NCBI GenBank assembly: GCA_017960905.1
Contig: JAGCYH010000047.1
Location: 33,032-97,031, forward strand
Length of the DNA: 64,000 nucleotides
Direction of reading: 5' to 3'
Source: Bacteroidales bacterium
GTDB lineage: Bacteria > Bacteroidota > Bacteroidia > Bacteroidales > Marinilabiliaceae
Numbering within the stretch: the stretch's first letter is position 1; every line of letters starts with the position of its first letter. This document shows, in pieces, positions 35,201 through 43,923 of the stretch. Position numbers and translations under genes: made by a program. The notes beneath the pieces are model-generated. The model made no database searches, was not told the DNA's origin, and saw only the letters and a list, made by a program, of their open reading frames with translations.

Positions 35201-35617
35201 CGCAGGAAGATTATATTCGTCTTTGCCCGTGTAGTCATAAAGCGAATGTATTTCAGATAATTTCAACAATAACCTCTTTACAGTACCTTTTATGGTCGAA
35301 AAAACAGGTTTGATAACACCATCTTCATATTCTACTTCATGTTCTGAGCCCATGCCATCAATTGTACAACCTTCAGGGACTTCAATTGCTAATGCAGGAA
35401 CACTATATGAATTAATTAAAAATGTACCAGTCACTCCATTTTCCATCATAGTAGCCATAGTTTGGAAATCTACGGACTCTTGAACTAAATAATTGTTTGA
35501 TTCGTCTTGTTCCAAAGACCCTTGCGCCTTGGCATTAGAAAAACAAGAAATAAAAACAGAAAAAACGATAAAACGGGAAAAGTGAAAGTGGTTAAAAACA
35601 GAGATGTTTGTTTTCAT
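32300..35617 (-). CDS. Large secreted protein with GLUG-like repeats and type IX sorting domain
   Basis: A 1105-residue protein with a signal peptide (FIVFSVFISCFSNAKAQG). It has several GLUG-like repeat units (NLGGFVGENSFGATIKNS, LGLIAGKNSGTISDVISE, GILAGDCAGSISNIFISS), which form beta-solenoid-type adhesin modules. The C-terminus, VRIIAHGRVVTVSGAEGK to GIYVVKAGKEVRKVVIE, is a type A sorting domain for type IX secretion. DNA composition changes within the gene: the 5' two thirds (about 33.5-35.6 kb) are AT-rich, the 3' third is much more GC-rich. That suggests a mosaic gene whose exposed part was exchanged. The ligand is unknown. Confidence 0.85.
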   Translation of the reverse strand: MKTNISVFNHFHFSRFIVFSVFISCFSNAKAQGSLEQDESNNYLVQESVDFQTMATMMENGVTGTFLINSYSVPALAIEVPEGCTIDGMGSEHEVEYEDGVIKPVFSTIKGTVKRLLLKLSEIHSLYDYTGKDEYNLPALEVDGNEETDNNNNQYLNFGFLAYKNEGTIDRCGLDSLIMCLGDPSSNVYYRVFSCKIGDKHTNLGGFVGENSFGATIKNSFCNFYIIPQSDGAKSLNLGLIAGKNSGTISDVISEASYTWINMDYHVPPSIKRLIALDYNSDYYNQLSNNDRTDYRGIFVGKSEGGSLNKAFVIIKKADFRDDFSYDNENNRPIINNNCVPNINIDFNEFNSFKKVLKEGEEYRIEKKQWTIGTATDASNSTVKKGSVEAFLVSRTDAEDITLLYEWTLVKNVADANPQNAILKDGDDYKHVYIVYNSRYEANVINEYDSPSALPLDYPVSHFSLKASKVLTLFSNPEIWETGIEYNLGVTTSNSMCRFYRFRLSNNEIENIAFSVDGDKTVVSNVDINSINDIKNINHGLKYYPAVYNTAEFVLQNDISDVGGSTSLVLGTDDVPFEGTFNGNNHKITGLVVSNYLDGIKELTDPNDANKTIIVAANTGLFGSIGTNGSVSALELHNVSLNFDFNDNVFSNYRNEPISVGILAGDCAGSISNIFISSLVFVSDISYYNDGWISYTPKINLSLVANLDNGEEDESKQASINNVAVYLPNGGLQYKSYEDLETLWSNNGGYYLGVSFYNAYFYWCNFAQYFLAFKEESTCPTFESFVAWYKQLTGETLAIFTETIENCNFEDDSELLPLVTDFEAWYSAEAQAALRTADAAAWEAYANSQAGGDGNEVAVVATQNLCKSPGKGRTHKVCSAPSGKSNKSILLNPYDENAPLTEMQCTAEEFASGYAAHWLNYDDPGFTGNYNKMWSQGLLHPILATEKNKYVVKLEYYNEDNNDSHGFAYTKQFVKVGSQASVSYTDKPKSIVVGGSPLGEIGESSTSFKVPGTPVNKGIVKVQFSFDSTLTGVSDEDAQPTVRIIAHGRVVTVSGAEGKQIAISDLRGLNIINQTATSPRTDIVVPERGIYVVKAGKEVRKVVIE

Positions 35618-35704
35618 TATTATGGTTAATTATATTATGGTTCAATAACACATTACTATACGCAGAACGCAGGAAAAGTTATGGGGTTTAACGATATTTA
35701 ATAA

Positions 35705-35740
35705 CAAAAAAAATGCCGCCCCATGAGGGACGGCATTTAT
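35705..35740 (-). terminator. Intrinsic terminator of the coiled-coil lipoprotein gene
   Basis: Read leftward, the stem AAATGCCG-CCC / GGG-CGGCATTT (one mismatch, TCAT loop) is followed by a run of eight T. It lies about 20 bases after the stop of the 35759-36622 gene. Confidence 0.85.
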
Positions 35741-35758
35741 AATTCACAAGCAATCAGA

Positions 35759-36622
35759 TTATTTCACTTGAATAACCAAGTATTTCGAAGCGCTCCAGAA
35801 GTCGCGCTGGTCTTTGATAACGAGCACCACATTGTCGTCGGAACCTGTTTCGAAGCCGTAAGAGCTTGAGGGGTGAGCGCTCAGTATAGTAACGTTCTTC
35901 TCTTTCTTGACGTTGAGCGGAAGGCGCTCAAACTCAGTGGTATTCACTTTAGTGAATACCGAGTTGTCGTAGTCGCCCGAAACTTTTTTAGCGAAGAGTC
36001 CGGCCGAAGTAATCACGCCTTTGTTCTGCAGGTCTTTCTTCGAAGCTACGATGTAGTAAGCTGTCTGTATCTCATCGGTAGCAGCAGCCAGTTCCTTGTC
36101 GGTGTTGGCTTTCTCCATAGCGAGCGAATCGACCGAAGTAGAAAGTTTGATGATGGCGGTGTTGAGGAAACCGATTTCGATGTTCTTCTCTTCGAGCATC
36201 GATTTAAGGTTCTCTATTTCAGTGTTTTGCTGGTCGATCTGCGCCTGCATCACATTGATAAGGCTTTCGAGTTCCTTGTTTTTCTTGTTCGACTTAGTGA
36301 GTTGCGCCTGAAGGTTGGCCACTTTCTTTTTGTTTTCTTGAAGGAGGTCGTTGATGGCGTCGATGTCGGATTTGATAAGCGACGCCGGATTCTGGTTTTC
36401 GCTCACGGCAACCGAAATGATTTTCTCGCGCTCTTTGATGGCGTTGATGTTAGCCTGCACATCGGCCATGGTGGTGGCGAGAAGCTGCATGTTGTCGTCT
36501 TTCAACTGACTTACTGCGCGAAGCGAGTCGTTCTGCTGTTGCAAACGGTCAATTTCCTGCTGGTGATTGTTGCACGCTGCCATTGCTAATGCAAGCGAAG
36601 CAACTAAAATAACTTTTTTCAT
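35759..36622 (-). CDS. Coiled-coil lipoprotein
   Basis: A 287-residue exported protein. MKKVILVASLALAMAACNN ends in a lipobox (MAAC), so it is lipid-anchored. Residues about 20-195 are heptad-rich and strongly predicted coiled coil (QEIDRLQQQNDSLRA, ENKKKVANLQAQLTK, LEEKNIEIGFLN). The last 90 residues are a compact beta-rich domain (YYIVASKKDLQNKGVIT to KYLVIQVK). It resembles widespread Bacteroidetes lipoproteins annotated as Cbp1-like collagen-binding adhesins, but I am not certain of that link. It is a single-gene unit with its own terminator. Confidence 0.75.
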   Translation of the reverse strand: MKKVILVASLALAMAACNNHQQEIDRLQQQNDSLRAVSQLKDDNMQLLATTMADVQANINAIKEREKIISVAVSENQNPASLIKSDIDAINDLLQENKKKVANLQAQLTKSNKKNKELESLINVMQAQIDQQNTEIENLKSMLEEKNIEIGFLNTAIIKLSTSVDSLAMEKANTDKELAAATDEIQTAYYIVASKKDLQNKGVITSAGLFAKKVSGDYDNSVFTKVNTTEFERLPLNVKKEKNVTILSAHPSSSYGFETGSDDNVVLVIKDQRDFWSASKYLVIQVK

Positions 36623-36657
36623 CTTAGTTTAGAATTTTATTATTTTATTAGTTATAA

Positions 36658-36713
36658 ATTAATTACGAATTTTGAATTACGAATTACGAGTTACGAATTT
36701 TCAATTTTCAATT
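36658..36713. repeat. Short tandem AT-rich repeats (TTACGAATT units)
   Basis: Several degenerate copies of AATTACGA and TCAATTT lie between the rsmI stop and the lipoprotein gene. They look like slippage-prone intergenic repeats. They contain no gene. Confidence 0.6.
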
Positions 36714-37382
36714 CTTAAAACCTTCTACCACAACGACAATTTCGCCTTTGGGCGGTGTGGCGGTAAAGTGTTCAACGAGTTCGGCGAGAGTACCGCGGAC
36801 GGTCTCTTCGTACACCTTGCTTATCTCGCGCGACACGCTTGCGTGTCGCTCAGCGCCAAAAGCTTCGGCGAATTGAGTGAGAGTTTTCACGAGTCGGAAA
36901 GGCGACTCGTAGAAAACCATAGTGCGCGGCTCGCTAGCGAGCGCGGCAATAGTAGATTGGCGGCCTTTCTTGTGCGGCAGAAAACCTTCGAAACAGAAGC
37001 GGTCGTTGGGCAGTCCGCTGCAGACGAGGGCGGGCACGAAAGCCGTTGCGCCGGGCAGGCACTCTACGTCGGCACCTTCGGCAATACACTCACGCACAAT
37101 AAGATAGCCCGGGTCCGATATTGCCGGTGTGCCGGCATCGGACACGAGGGCGGCGTTTTCGCCAGCGGCAATGCGCTTGGCGAAGTTGCCTACAACGCTG
37201 TGTTCGTTGAACTTATGGTAGCTAATGAGTTTAGTATCGATACCAAAATGGCGGAAGAGGTTGCCTGTGGTGCGTGTATCTTCGGCCAGCACGAACGAGG
37301 CCTCGCGCAGCACGCGCAAAGCGCGCGCTGTGATATCCTCAAGATTTCCTACCGGCGTAGGCACAACAGTCAGCTTTCCCAT
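36708..37382 (-). CDS. rsmI: 16S rRNA (cytidine-1402-2'-O)-methyltransferase
   Basis: A 224-residue SAM-dependent enzyme of the tetrapyrrole-methylase fold. It opens MGKLTVVPTPVGNLEDITAR, the RsmI signature, with VLAEDTRTTGNLFRHFGI, ALVSDAGTPAISDPGYLIV and FEGFLPHKKGRQ following in the usual order. It is shorter than the E. coli enzyme (about 286 residues), lacking the C-terminal extension, as is typical in Bacteroidetes. It starts 13 bases after the neighbouring gene and probably shares its transcript. Confidence 0.93.
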   Translation of the reverse strand: MGKLTVVPTPVGNLEDITARALRVLREASFVLAEDTRTTGNLFRHFGIDTKLISYHKFNEHSVVGNFAKRIAAGENAALVSDAGTPAISDPGYLIVRECIAEGADVECLPGATAFVPALVCSGLPNDRFCFEGFLPHKKGRQSTIAALASEPRTMVFYESPFRLVKTLTQFAEAFGAERHASVSREISKVYEETVRGTLAELVEHFTATPPKGEIVVVVEGFKN

Positions 37383-37395
37383 TTTGCAAAAAGTT

Positions 37396-38103
37396 CTAAC
37401 TATTTATAAATCTACGATGTACGGCACGCATAAACGCTTCGACAGTGGGGTCGGTTTCGTCCCACTGATAAGCCTGCATCAGATATTGGTGCGCCTCGCC
37501 GAACGAGTGGCAGGCGTTGATGGTGTCGGTAACTGTCTTAAACTGAGCGCTGTCGTTACCGAAAAGTTCGCGCTGCAGGAAGAAACGGTCGGCAATGCCA
37601 AAGGCTTTGCAGACATCGTCGACGGGCAAGCCGTACTGCTTGACGTCGTTGGCGTAGTTGGCGCTGTTGGTGTGCTGCACGGGCGCTTCGGCCTTCGGCG
37701 AAGCGACCTCAGCAGGTTTCTCAACAACGGGTTCGGGCGTTGGCACTTCTACTTCCGCAACAGGCTCAACAACCTGTGGCTCAACTTGTTGCTCGGGTTC
37801 GGGCTGAACTTCAGGTGCCACGGGTTCGGGCTCTGCGGCCACGGGTGCTATATTCTGCTCTTCGACAACAGCAGCGGCGTTGTCGGCAGGTGCTTCGGCT
37901 GGTTGAACATCGTCTGTTTTGGGCTGTGTTTGCTCGGCCCAATGGCCGAGCAAACCTATCTCTTTGGCCACTGCGGCGTGTTTTTCGGACAGAAGATTGA
38001 TGAAATCCTGATGAATATAATCTGACTGCCGAAAAGAGTTGAGCAGTAACTGTATCTCTTTCAGGTCGTTATCAATAATATCGATAATGGTGTTCTTTTT
38101 CAT
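37396..38103 (-). CDS. Hypothetical protein with Pro/Glu/Val-rich linker
   Basis: A 235-residue protein from the ATG at 38103. A helical N-terminal domain (residues 1-55, TIIDIIDNDLKEIQLLLNSF) and a helical C-terminal domain (from about 165, GLPVDDVCKAFGIADRFFLQ) are joined by a long linker rich in Pro, Glu, Val and Ala. No signal peptide or membrane segment is seen. Proteins of this layout seem widespread in Bacteroidetes, but I know no function. It lies between rsmI and tdk, divergent from tdk across a palindromic promoter region. Confidence 0.7.
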   Translation of the reverse strand: MKKNTIIDIIDNDLKEIQLLLNSFRQSDYIHQDFINLLSEKHAAVAKEIGLLGHWAEQTQPKTDDVQPAEAPADNAAAVVEEQNIAPVAAEPEPVAPEVQPEPEQQVEPQVVEPVAEVEVPTPEPVVEKPAEVASPKAEAPVQHTNSANYANDVKQYGLPVDDVCKAFGIADRFFLQRELFGNDSAQFKTVTDTINACHSFGEAHQYLMQAYQWDETDPTVEAFMRAVHRRFINS

Positions 38104-38126
38104 CGCCAACGATTATGATTATTTTT

Positions 38127-38142
38127 TACCTTTGCAAAGGTA
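38127..38142. promoter_or_regulatory. Palindromic pair of divergent -7 boxes
   Basis: TACCTTTG followed directly by its reverse complement CAAAGGTA is a perfect 16-base palindrome. Each half matches the TAnnTTTG -7 element, one facing each way between the linker protein gene (leftward) and tdk (rightward). A second rightward -7 match, TAAATTTG, lies at 38180-38187. No good TTTG -33 element is seen for any of them. Confidence 0.5.
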
Positions 38143-38215
38143 TTGAAAAATATACCACGATTAATCAACTTTTATATAATAAATTTGCTAAAACGATATG
38201 TTTCTTGAACATACA

Positions 38216-38794
38216 ATGGAGAGCAGCGGTCGGAAAGGCTGGATAGAGGTGATAACGGGCTCGATGTTTTCGGGCAAAACCGAAGAGCTTCTCCGCCGAT
38301 TGCGACGCGCGAAGTACGCCAAACAACGCGTAGAGATATACAAGCCGCAAGTTGATACGCGCTACAGCGACGACGAGGTGGTGTCGCACGACTCGAACTC
38401 GATAATGTCGACGCCGGTAGAGCTGTCGAGCAGCATATTGCTGCTCGCAAACGACGTAGATGTGGTTGGCATCGACGAGGCGCAATTCTTTGACAAACAG
38501 ATAGTAAGCGTATGTCAGGAACTGGCCGGTCGTGGCATACGCGTGATAGTTGCGGGTCTCGACATGGATTTCCGCGGCGAGCCGTTCGGCATGATGCCAC
38601 AGCTAATGGCTGTGGCAGAGTACGTTACGAAGGTTCACGCTATATGTGTCAACTGTGGCAACTTGGCGCAGTACTCGCACCGCCTGTCGACCGACGAAAA
38701 GTTGGTTTTGCTTGGCGAAACCGACAAATACGAACCATTGTGCCGTTCGTGTTATGAGAAAGCAATAAATAACGAAAACACTATAAAACAATGA
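38216..38794 (+). CDS. tdk: Thymidine kinase
   Basis: A type II (TK1-like) thymidine kinase. I prefer the ATG at 38216 ([20 protein letters not shown]) to the one at 38198, because the TAAATTTG -7 box at 38180-38187 would leave almost no leader for the earlier start. Motifs: [15 protein letters not shown] (P-loop), [10 protein letters not shown] (Walker B) and the lasso region with the zinc-binding cysteines ([16 protein letters not shown]). It salvages thymidine to dTMP. The stop overlaps the murF-alr start by 4 bases. Confidence 0.95.
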   Translation: MESSGRKGWIEVITGSMFSGKTEELLRRLRRAKYAKQRVEIYKPQVDTRYSDDEVVSHDSNSIMSTPVELSSSILLLANDVDVVGIDEAQFFDKQIVSVCQELAGRGIRVIVAGLDMDFRGEPFGMMPQLMAVAEYVTKVHAICVNCGNLAQYSHRLSTDEKLVLLGETDKYEPLCRSCYEKAINNENTIKQ

Positions 38795-41241
38795 AACTAA
38801 GCAAGATAGCCCAGATATGCGACGGACGCACAGTCAACGCCCAGCCGATAGAGATAACCCGACTGCTCACCGACAGCCGCAAACTTTTTGTAGCGCAAGG
38901 CACGCTGTTCATAGCCGTACGCGGCGCACGCCACGACGGCGCACTCTTCGTGGCCGACCTGTATGCGCGAGGCATTCGCGCATTCGTCTGCCACACCGGT
39001 TTCGACACATCGGCATTCCCCGAAGCGTCGTTTGTGCTTGTCAGCGATACGACACTGGCACTGCAGCAAATAGCAGGCGAACACCGGCGCGAGATGAAAT
39101 CGGACGTTGTGGCGATAGTCGGCAGCAACGGCAAAACCATTGTAAAAGAGTGGCTTAGCCAGCTCATAGGCGGCGACCGCCGCACCATACGCTCACCGCG
39201 CAGCTACAACAGCCAGATAGGCGTGCCGCTGTCGCTGTGGCTCATAGAACCCGAGACCGAACTGTCGGTCATAGAAGCGGGCATCTCGATGCCCGCCGAG
39301 ATGGCAAGACTCGAATCAATAGTAGCGCCTAACGATGTGATATTCACAAACATAGGCGACGCGCATCAGGAGAATTTCTCTTCGTTAGAAGAAAAACTGA
39401 ACGAGAAACTGGTGATGTGCAAAAATGCGAAACGCATTTTTTATTGCAAAGACCAAAAGATGGTTGCCGATGCCATTGAGAGAAATTTCGGCAACGCCGA
39501 AAAAATATCATGGGGCAAAAACGCCGATGCCACATATAGGATAACTGCCTCTGTATTAGGCTCTACAGCCAACCTAACAGTAGAAGGCAACGGCAAGAAA
39601 ATGCTCACTTCGCTCAACCTCACCGACACTGTTTCGATAGAGAACGCCTGTCACGCCATCTGCTACGCGCTGACGTTGGGCATTGATACAGAGCATATTG
39701 CAGAACGAGTAACCAAACTGCAAAGCATCGGAATGCGCCTCGAACAAAAAGAGGGGCACAACAACTGCACCATCATCGACGACGCCTACAATGCCGACAT
39801 CACCTCGCTCGAAATAGCCCTCGACATGCTGCACGTGCTTGGCGACAAGAAGGGCTTGTCGCGCACGCTGATTCTGTCGGACATGCAACAGACGGGGTTG
39901 GACTCGGCGGTGCTTTACCAACGAGTTACCGAACTGCTTAACGAGAAGAAAGTCAACAGGTTGATAGGCATCGGCGGGCAGATTTCGCAGTCGATGGCAA
40001 ACTATCCGAACGCGACATTCTTTGCCACGACGAAAGACTTTCTGGCATCGATGTCGACAGGCGACTTTGCCAACGAGGCCATACTGCTCAAGGGCTCGCG
40101 CAACTTCGGCTTTGAACGCATAGCCGAGATGCTTGAACGCCGCCGCAACCGCACCGTGATGGAGATAAACATGAACGCACTAGCGCACAACATAGCATAT
40201 TTCCGTAAATACCTGAGTAAGAACACGAAACTGCTTGCCATGGTAAAGGCATACTCGTACGGCACAGGGTCGTTCGAGATAGCCAAGCTGATGCAAGAGC
40301 AAGGCGTTGATTATCTGGGTGTTGCATTCGCCGACGAAGGTTACGACCTTCGCGTGGCCGGCATTTCGCTGCCAATAATAGTGATGAACCCCGAAGAGCA
40401 CAGTTACGACCTGATGCTACAGTACGACCTTGAGCCAGAGATATATAGCGTAGAGTCGATATTCAAATATTCGGCTGCCGCTGCCAAGTTGGGCATCGGC
40501 AAGGCCGGAATACACATAAAGATAAACACCGGCATGATGCGGTCGGGCTTTGAGCCCGACGAGATGGACAAAGTGGCTCAGACACTTGCCCTCTGCCCTA
40601 ACCTAAAGGTCATCTCGGCCTTCTCGCACCTCGTCGGCAGCGACGAGGCCTGCCACGATGAGTTCACGCACACGCAGCTCTCGCGCTTCGACATGGCCTG
40701 CCGCCGCCTCAACGAGTGTTTGGGTTATTCGTTCCTTCGCCACGTGCTCAACAGCGCTGGTATAGAGCGTTTTAGCGACCATCAGTGCGAGATGGTGCGC
40801 CTTGGCATAGGTCTGTATGGAGTGTCGGCCATCGACAATTCGCGCCTGCGCAACGTGGCTACGCTGAAGTCGTACATCTCGCAGATACGCGACATAGAAG
40901 CCGGTGAATCAGTGGGTTACAGCCGCAAGACGATACTGAAACGCAAATCGCGCATAGCGGTAGTGCCCATCGGCTATGCCGACGGGCTCGACCGCCGTTT
41001 GAGCAACGGCGTAGGCGTGGTTTTGGTGCACGGCAAGCCGGCACCTATCTCGGGCAATGTGTGCATGGATATCTGCATGATAGACGTTACCGACATACCC
41101 GAGGCGCAGACCGGCGACGAGGTGGTTCTCTTTGGCGACCAAAACCCCGTGTGGGACATGGCCGACAAGATTGGCACCATCTGTTACGAGATTCTTACCG
41201 GCATAGGCCGCCGCGTGAAAAGAATATATTATTTTGATTAA
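38791..41241 (+). CDS. murF-alr: Bifunctional MurF ligase / alanine racemase
   Basis: An 816-residue fusion of two cell-wall enzymes. Residues 1-455 are UDP-MurNAc-tripeptide:D-Ala-D-Ala ligase with the ATP loop [16 protein letters not shown] and the later [16 protein letters not shown] segment. The racemase begins about residue 457 ([15 protein letters not shown]); Lys486 in AMVKAYSYG binds PLP, and [12 protein letters not shown] and [16 protein letters not shown] follow. The second half makes D-alanine for the dipeptide that the first half uses. This fusion is common in Bacteroidetes. It overlaps tdk by 4 bases and its 3' end overlaps the convergent ABC-F gene by 4 bases. Confidence 0.96.
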   Translation: MKLSKIAQICDGRTVNAQPIEITRLLTDSRKLFVAQGTLFIAVRGARHDGALFVADLYARGIRAFVCHTGFDTSAFPEASFVLVSDTTLALQQIAGEHRREMKSDVVAIVGSNGKTIVKEWLSQLIGGDRRTIRSPRSYNSQIGVPLSLWLIEPETELSVIEAGISMPAEMARLESIVAPNDVIFTNIGDAHQENFSSLEEKLNEKLVMCKNAKRIFYCKDQKMVADAIERNFGNAEKISWGKNADATYRITASVLGSTANLTVEGNGKKMLTSLNLTDTVSIENACHAICYALTLGIDTEHIAERVTKLQSIGMRLEQKEGHNNCTIIDDAYNADITSLEIALDMLHVLGDKKGLSRTLILSDMQQTGLDSAVLYQRVTELLNEKKVNRLIGIGGQISQSMANYPNATFFATTKDFLASMSTGDFANEAILLKGSRNFGFERIAEMLERRRNRTVMEINMNALAHNIAYFRKYLSKNTKLLAMVKAYSYGTGSFEIAKLMQEQGVDYLGVAFADEGYDLRVAGISLPIIVMNPEEHSYDLMLQYDLEPEIYSVESIFKYSAAAAKLGIGKAGIHIKINTGMMRSGFEPDEMDKVAQTLALCPNLKVISAFSHLVGSDEACHDEFTHTQLSRFDMACRRLNECLGYSFLRHVLNSAGIERFSDHQCEMVRLGIGLYGVSAIDNSRLRNVATLKSYISQIRDIEAGESVGYSRKTILKRKSRIAVVPIGYADGLDRRLSNGVGVVLVHGKPAPISGNVCMDICMIDVTDIPEAQTGDEVVLFGDQNPVWDMADKIGTICYEILTGIGRRVKRIYYFD

Positions 41242-43115
41242 CCAGCGAATTCGCTGAGTTCGAGCCAGCGCATCTCCTTGGCGTCGAGGTCGGCGCTTAC
41301 GCGCTGATACTCCTCCGATAGTTCGGCAATGCGCTGAGGCGTGAGCGGCTCAGCTGCGTTGCCCGACAAGTCGCTCTCTATCTGTTGTTTACGTTCGGCC
41401 AGAACGGGCATTTCGGCCTCGATGCGCTCAAACTCCTTGCGTTCGGCAAATGTCAAGCGACGACGGTCGCTTGACTGGCGCTGTCGCTGCGGCGCTGGTT
41501 TCGGAGCCTCGGGTTTCGTCTGAGGCGCGACCTTCGGTTGCGCCTTCGACCAAGCAAGGTATTCGCTATAGTTGCCTGGGAAATCCTTTATGCCGCCTTC
41601 GCCATTGAGCACAAAGAGGTGCTGTGCGATTTTATCGACAAAGAAACGGTCGTGCGAGACAATTATCACTGTGCCGTTGAACGACAACAGATATTCCTCT
41701 AACACATTGAGAGTGAGTATGTCGAGGTCGTTTGTGGGCTCGTCGAGAATGAGGAAGTTCGGGTTGCGCACCAGAATGGTGAGCAAGTAGAGGCGTTTGC
41801 GCTCGCCACCGCTGAGCTTCGACACCTGCACATGGTGCATCTCATTGGGAAAGAGGAAGTAACGCAGGAACTGAGCGGCAGTCATAGTCTTAATGCCGGC
41901 GTTGACCTGCTCGGCAATGTCGGTTATGACTTCGATGACAGTCTTGCTGTCATCGACCACAATACCTTCTTGTCGGTAGTAGCCAAACACCACAGTATCA
42001 CCCACTTCCAGATGTCCGTTATCGGGCGCGAGGGCGCCCGTGATCATATTAAGCAGAGTGGTTTTGCCGCTGCCGTTGGCACCTACAATGCCAACTTTTT
42101 CGCGTGGGGCAAATTTGTACGAGAAGTCGTTGATGAGGCAACGCCCGTCGAAACTTTTGGATATTCCGTATATGTCAACTACCTTACGCCCAAGACGTTG
42201 CGCCTCGAATTGCAGGTTGAGACTGCGCTCTTCGGGCGCAGTCTTGGCTTTTTCCTTTAAGTCATAATAAGCATCGATGCGGTACTGAGCTTTAGTGGCA
42301 CGGGCTTGCGGCTGGCGGTTCATCCAATCCTGCTCCTTACGGAGCAGGTTGCGGGCCTTGTCGGCCTCGGCACGCGACGCATCCTGCCGCTCCTGCTTTT
42401 TCTCGATGAAATACGAATAATTGCCTTCGTAGTGGTAAAGTTGCTTATTATCAAGTTCATAGATATCGGTACAGACACGATCGAGGAAATAACGGTCGTG
42501 GGTAACCATGAGCAGCGTGATGTTGGAGCGGCGTAGGTACTCCTCGAGCCACTCGATGATGTCGAGGTCGAGATGGTTGGTGGGCTCGTCGAGAATGAGG
42601 AAGTTGGGCTCACTTATAAGCAAGGCAGCAAGCGCTACGCGCTTCTGCTGGCCGCCCGAGAGCGTTGCCACGCGCTGGTCGAACGCATTGATGTGCAACT
42701 GCGAGAGAATCTGTTTTATACGCTGCTCGTAATCCCAGGCGTTGAGAGCGTCCATACGGTCGGTGAGCTTCAGAATCTGGTCGGTATTGTTAGCGAAAAG
42801 AGCGGCTTCGTAGTCGCGAATAGTGTCGGCAACTTCGTTGCCGCAGTCGAAAACTTGCTGAAGCACAGTGTTTTCGTTATTGAAATATGGGCTTTGCTCA
42901 AGATAACCGACGCGAATGTCGTCGTTGAAGACGATGCGGCCCGAATCGGGCTGCATACGGCCAGTGAGCATGTTGAGCAAGGTTGTTTTGCCTGTTCCGT
43001 TGCGCGCTATGAGCGCCGATTTCTGCCCCTCGCCGATGCCAAACGTTATATTGTCGAAGAGGCGAAATTCGCCCCAATCGTAAGTTAGATTTTCAACTGA
43101 AAGATAATTGAGCAT
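41238..43115 (-). CDS. ABC-F family ATPase (Uup-like)
   Basis: A 625-residue soluble protein with two ABC domains. The first has ALIARNGTGKTTLLNML, VATLSGGQQKRVALAALL and FLILDEPTNHLDLD; the second has VGIVGANGSGKTTLLNMI, VSKLSGGERKRLYLL and FLILDEPTNDLDI. The linker arm and the charged coiled-coil C-terminal domain (from about 545, with RRRLTFAERKEFERIEAEM) fit the Uup subgroup. ABC-F proteins act on ribosomes, not as transporters. It is convergent with murF-alr, and two 21-base tandem repeats lie just upstream of its start. Confidence 0.93.
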   Translation of the reverse strand: MLNYLSVENLTYDWGEFRLFDNITFGIGEGQKSALIARNGTGKTTLLNMLTGRMQPDSGRIVFNDDIRVGYLEQSPYFNNENTVLQQVFDCGNEVADTIRDYEAALFANNTDQILKLTDRMDALNAWDYEQRIKQILSQLHINAFDQRVATLSGGQQKRVALAALLISEPNFLILDEPTNHLDLDIIEWLEEYLRRSNITLLMVTHDRYFLDRVCTDIYELDNKQLYHYEGNYSYFIEKKQERQDASRAEADKARNLLRKEQDWMNRQPQARATKAQYRIDAYYDLKEKAKTAPEERSLNLQFEAQRLGRKVVDIYGISKSFDGRCLINDFSYKFAPREKVGIVGANGSGKTTLLNMITGALAPDNGHLEVGDTVVFGYYRQEGIVVDDSKTVIEVITDIAEQVNAGIKTMTAAQFLRYFLFPNEMHHVQVSKLSGGERKRLYLLTILVRNPNFLILDEPTNDLDILTLNVLEEYLLSFNGTVIIVSHDRFFVDKIAQHLFVLNGEGGIKDFPGNYSEYLAWSKAQPKVAPQTKPEAPKPAPQRQRQSSDRRRLTFAERKEFERIEAEMPVLAERKQQIESDLSGNAAEPLTPQRIAELSEEYQRVSADLDAKEMRWLELSEFAG

Positions 43116-43122
43116 GGAGAGA

Positions 43123-43164
43123 GAGTAAAGTGTAAAGTGTAATGAGTAAAGTGTAAAGTGTAAT
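43123..43164. repeat. Two exact 21-base tandem repeats
   Basis: The unit (beginning GAGTAAAGTGTAAAG, ending TGTAAT) occurs twice without gap or mismatch at 43123-43143 and 43144-43164, in the 51-base gap between the crp stop and the ABC-F start. Each unit also repeats TAAAGTG internally. Confidence 0.8.
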
Positions 43165-43166
43165 GT

Positions 43167-43877
43167 TTAACCCATTCTCGAAATGCGTTCGAGGGCAGGT
43201 TCGTTGAGGATGTAAATCTCGCGCGAGTGCACATCGATAATCTTCTCACTTACAAAGGCGGCCAGGGTGCGCACTGCATTAGATGCCGTCATGTTGCTCA
43301 AGTTGGCCAAATCTTCGCGTGAGAGGCTGATATTGAGCTGATTACCTTTTATATAGCCATATTTATCGCGCAACACGAGCAAGCTCTCGGCCAGTCGGCC
43401 TCGAATCTGTTTCTGCGAGAGCGACACACTGCGATAACGGCTGAAACTGAGCTCTACAGCAATAGATTTGACAATGAAAGTGGCCAATTGACTGTTGGAA
43501 TTGAACAGTTTGAAAATGGTGTCGGAAGGTATGAAAAAGAGTTTCGAAGGCTCGAGCGTCATAGCCGACGTGGTATGCAGTTCTTCGGCAAAAACAGCGC
43601 GGTAGCCAACGAAATCGTTGGCACTGGCCATTTTAACAATCTGCTCCTTGCCGTTGATGCCTCTTTTGAAAATCTTCACCTTACCGCAAATGAGAAGTCT
43701 GATGCCATCGGCTTTGTCCGACTCGTTGTAAATGAGCTCACCGGCATTGAAAAATTCAACCGTATGAGTGCGTTTCACCAATTCGAACTCCTTGTCGTTG
43801 AGTACATTAAACGGGACACTGTCACGTTTGAGAGATAAATCTGCGTTGATTGTACTTACTTCTGCCATGCTTTTCAT
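43167..43877 (-). CDS. Crp/Fnr-family transcription regulator
   Basis: A 236-residue protein. The cyclic-nucleotide-binding-like beta barrel spans about residues 25-140 (LIYNESDKADGIRLLICGKV). The winged helix-turn-helix follows from about 150 (LSREDLANLSNMTASNAVRT is the recognition region). No cysteine cluster of the Fnr type is seen, so it is not an obvious oxygen sensor. The effector is unknown. It has a full-consensus promoter immediately upstream whose -33 box lies inside the end of the DUF819 gene. Confidence 0.9.
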   Translation of the reverse strand: MKSMAEVSTINADLSLKRDSVPFNVLNDKEFELVKRTHTVEFFNAGELIYNESDKADGIRLLICGKVKIFKRGINGKEQIVKMASANDFVGYRAVFAEELHTTSAMTLEPSKLFFIPSDTIFKLFNSNSQLATFIVKSIAVELSFSRYRSVSLSQKQIRGRLAESLLVLRDKYGYIKGNQLNISLSREDLANLSNMTASNAVRTLAAFVSEKIIDVHSREIYILNEPALERISRMG

Positions 43878-43892
43878 TTAATAACAATACTG

Positions 43893-43923
43893 CAAAAATA
43901 ATACATTTTTGCCAATCAGCAAA
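43893..43923 (-). promoter_or_regulatory. Promoter of the Crp/Fnr gene (full consensus)
   Basis: On the minus strand: TTTG (43923-43920), exactly 19 bases, TATTTTTG (43900-43893). The -33 box lies within the last codons of the DUF819 gene. Confidence 0.8.
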
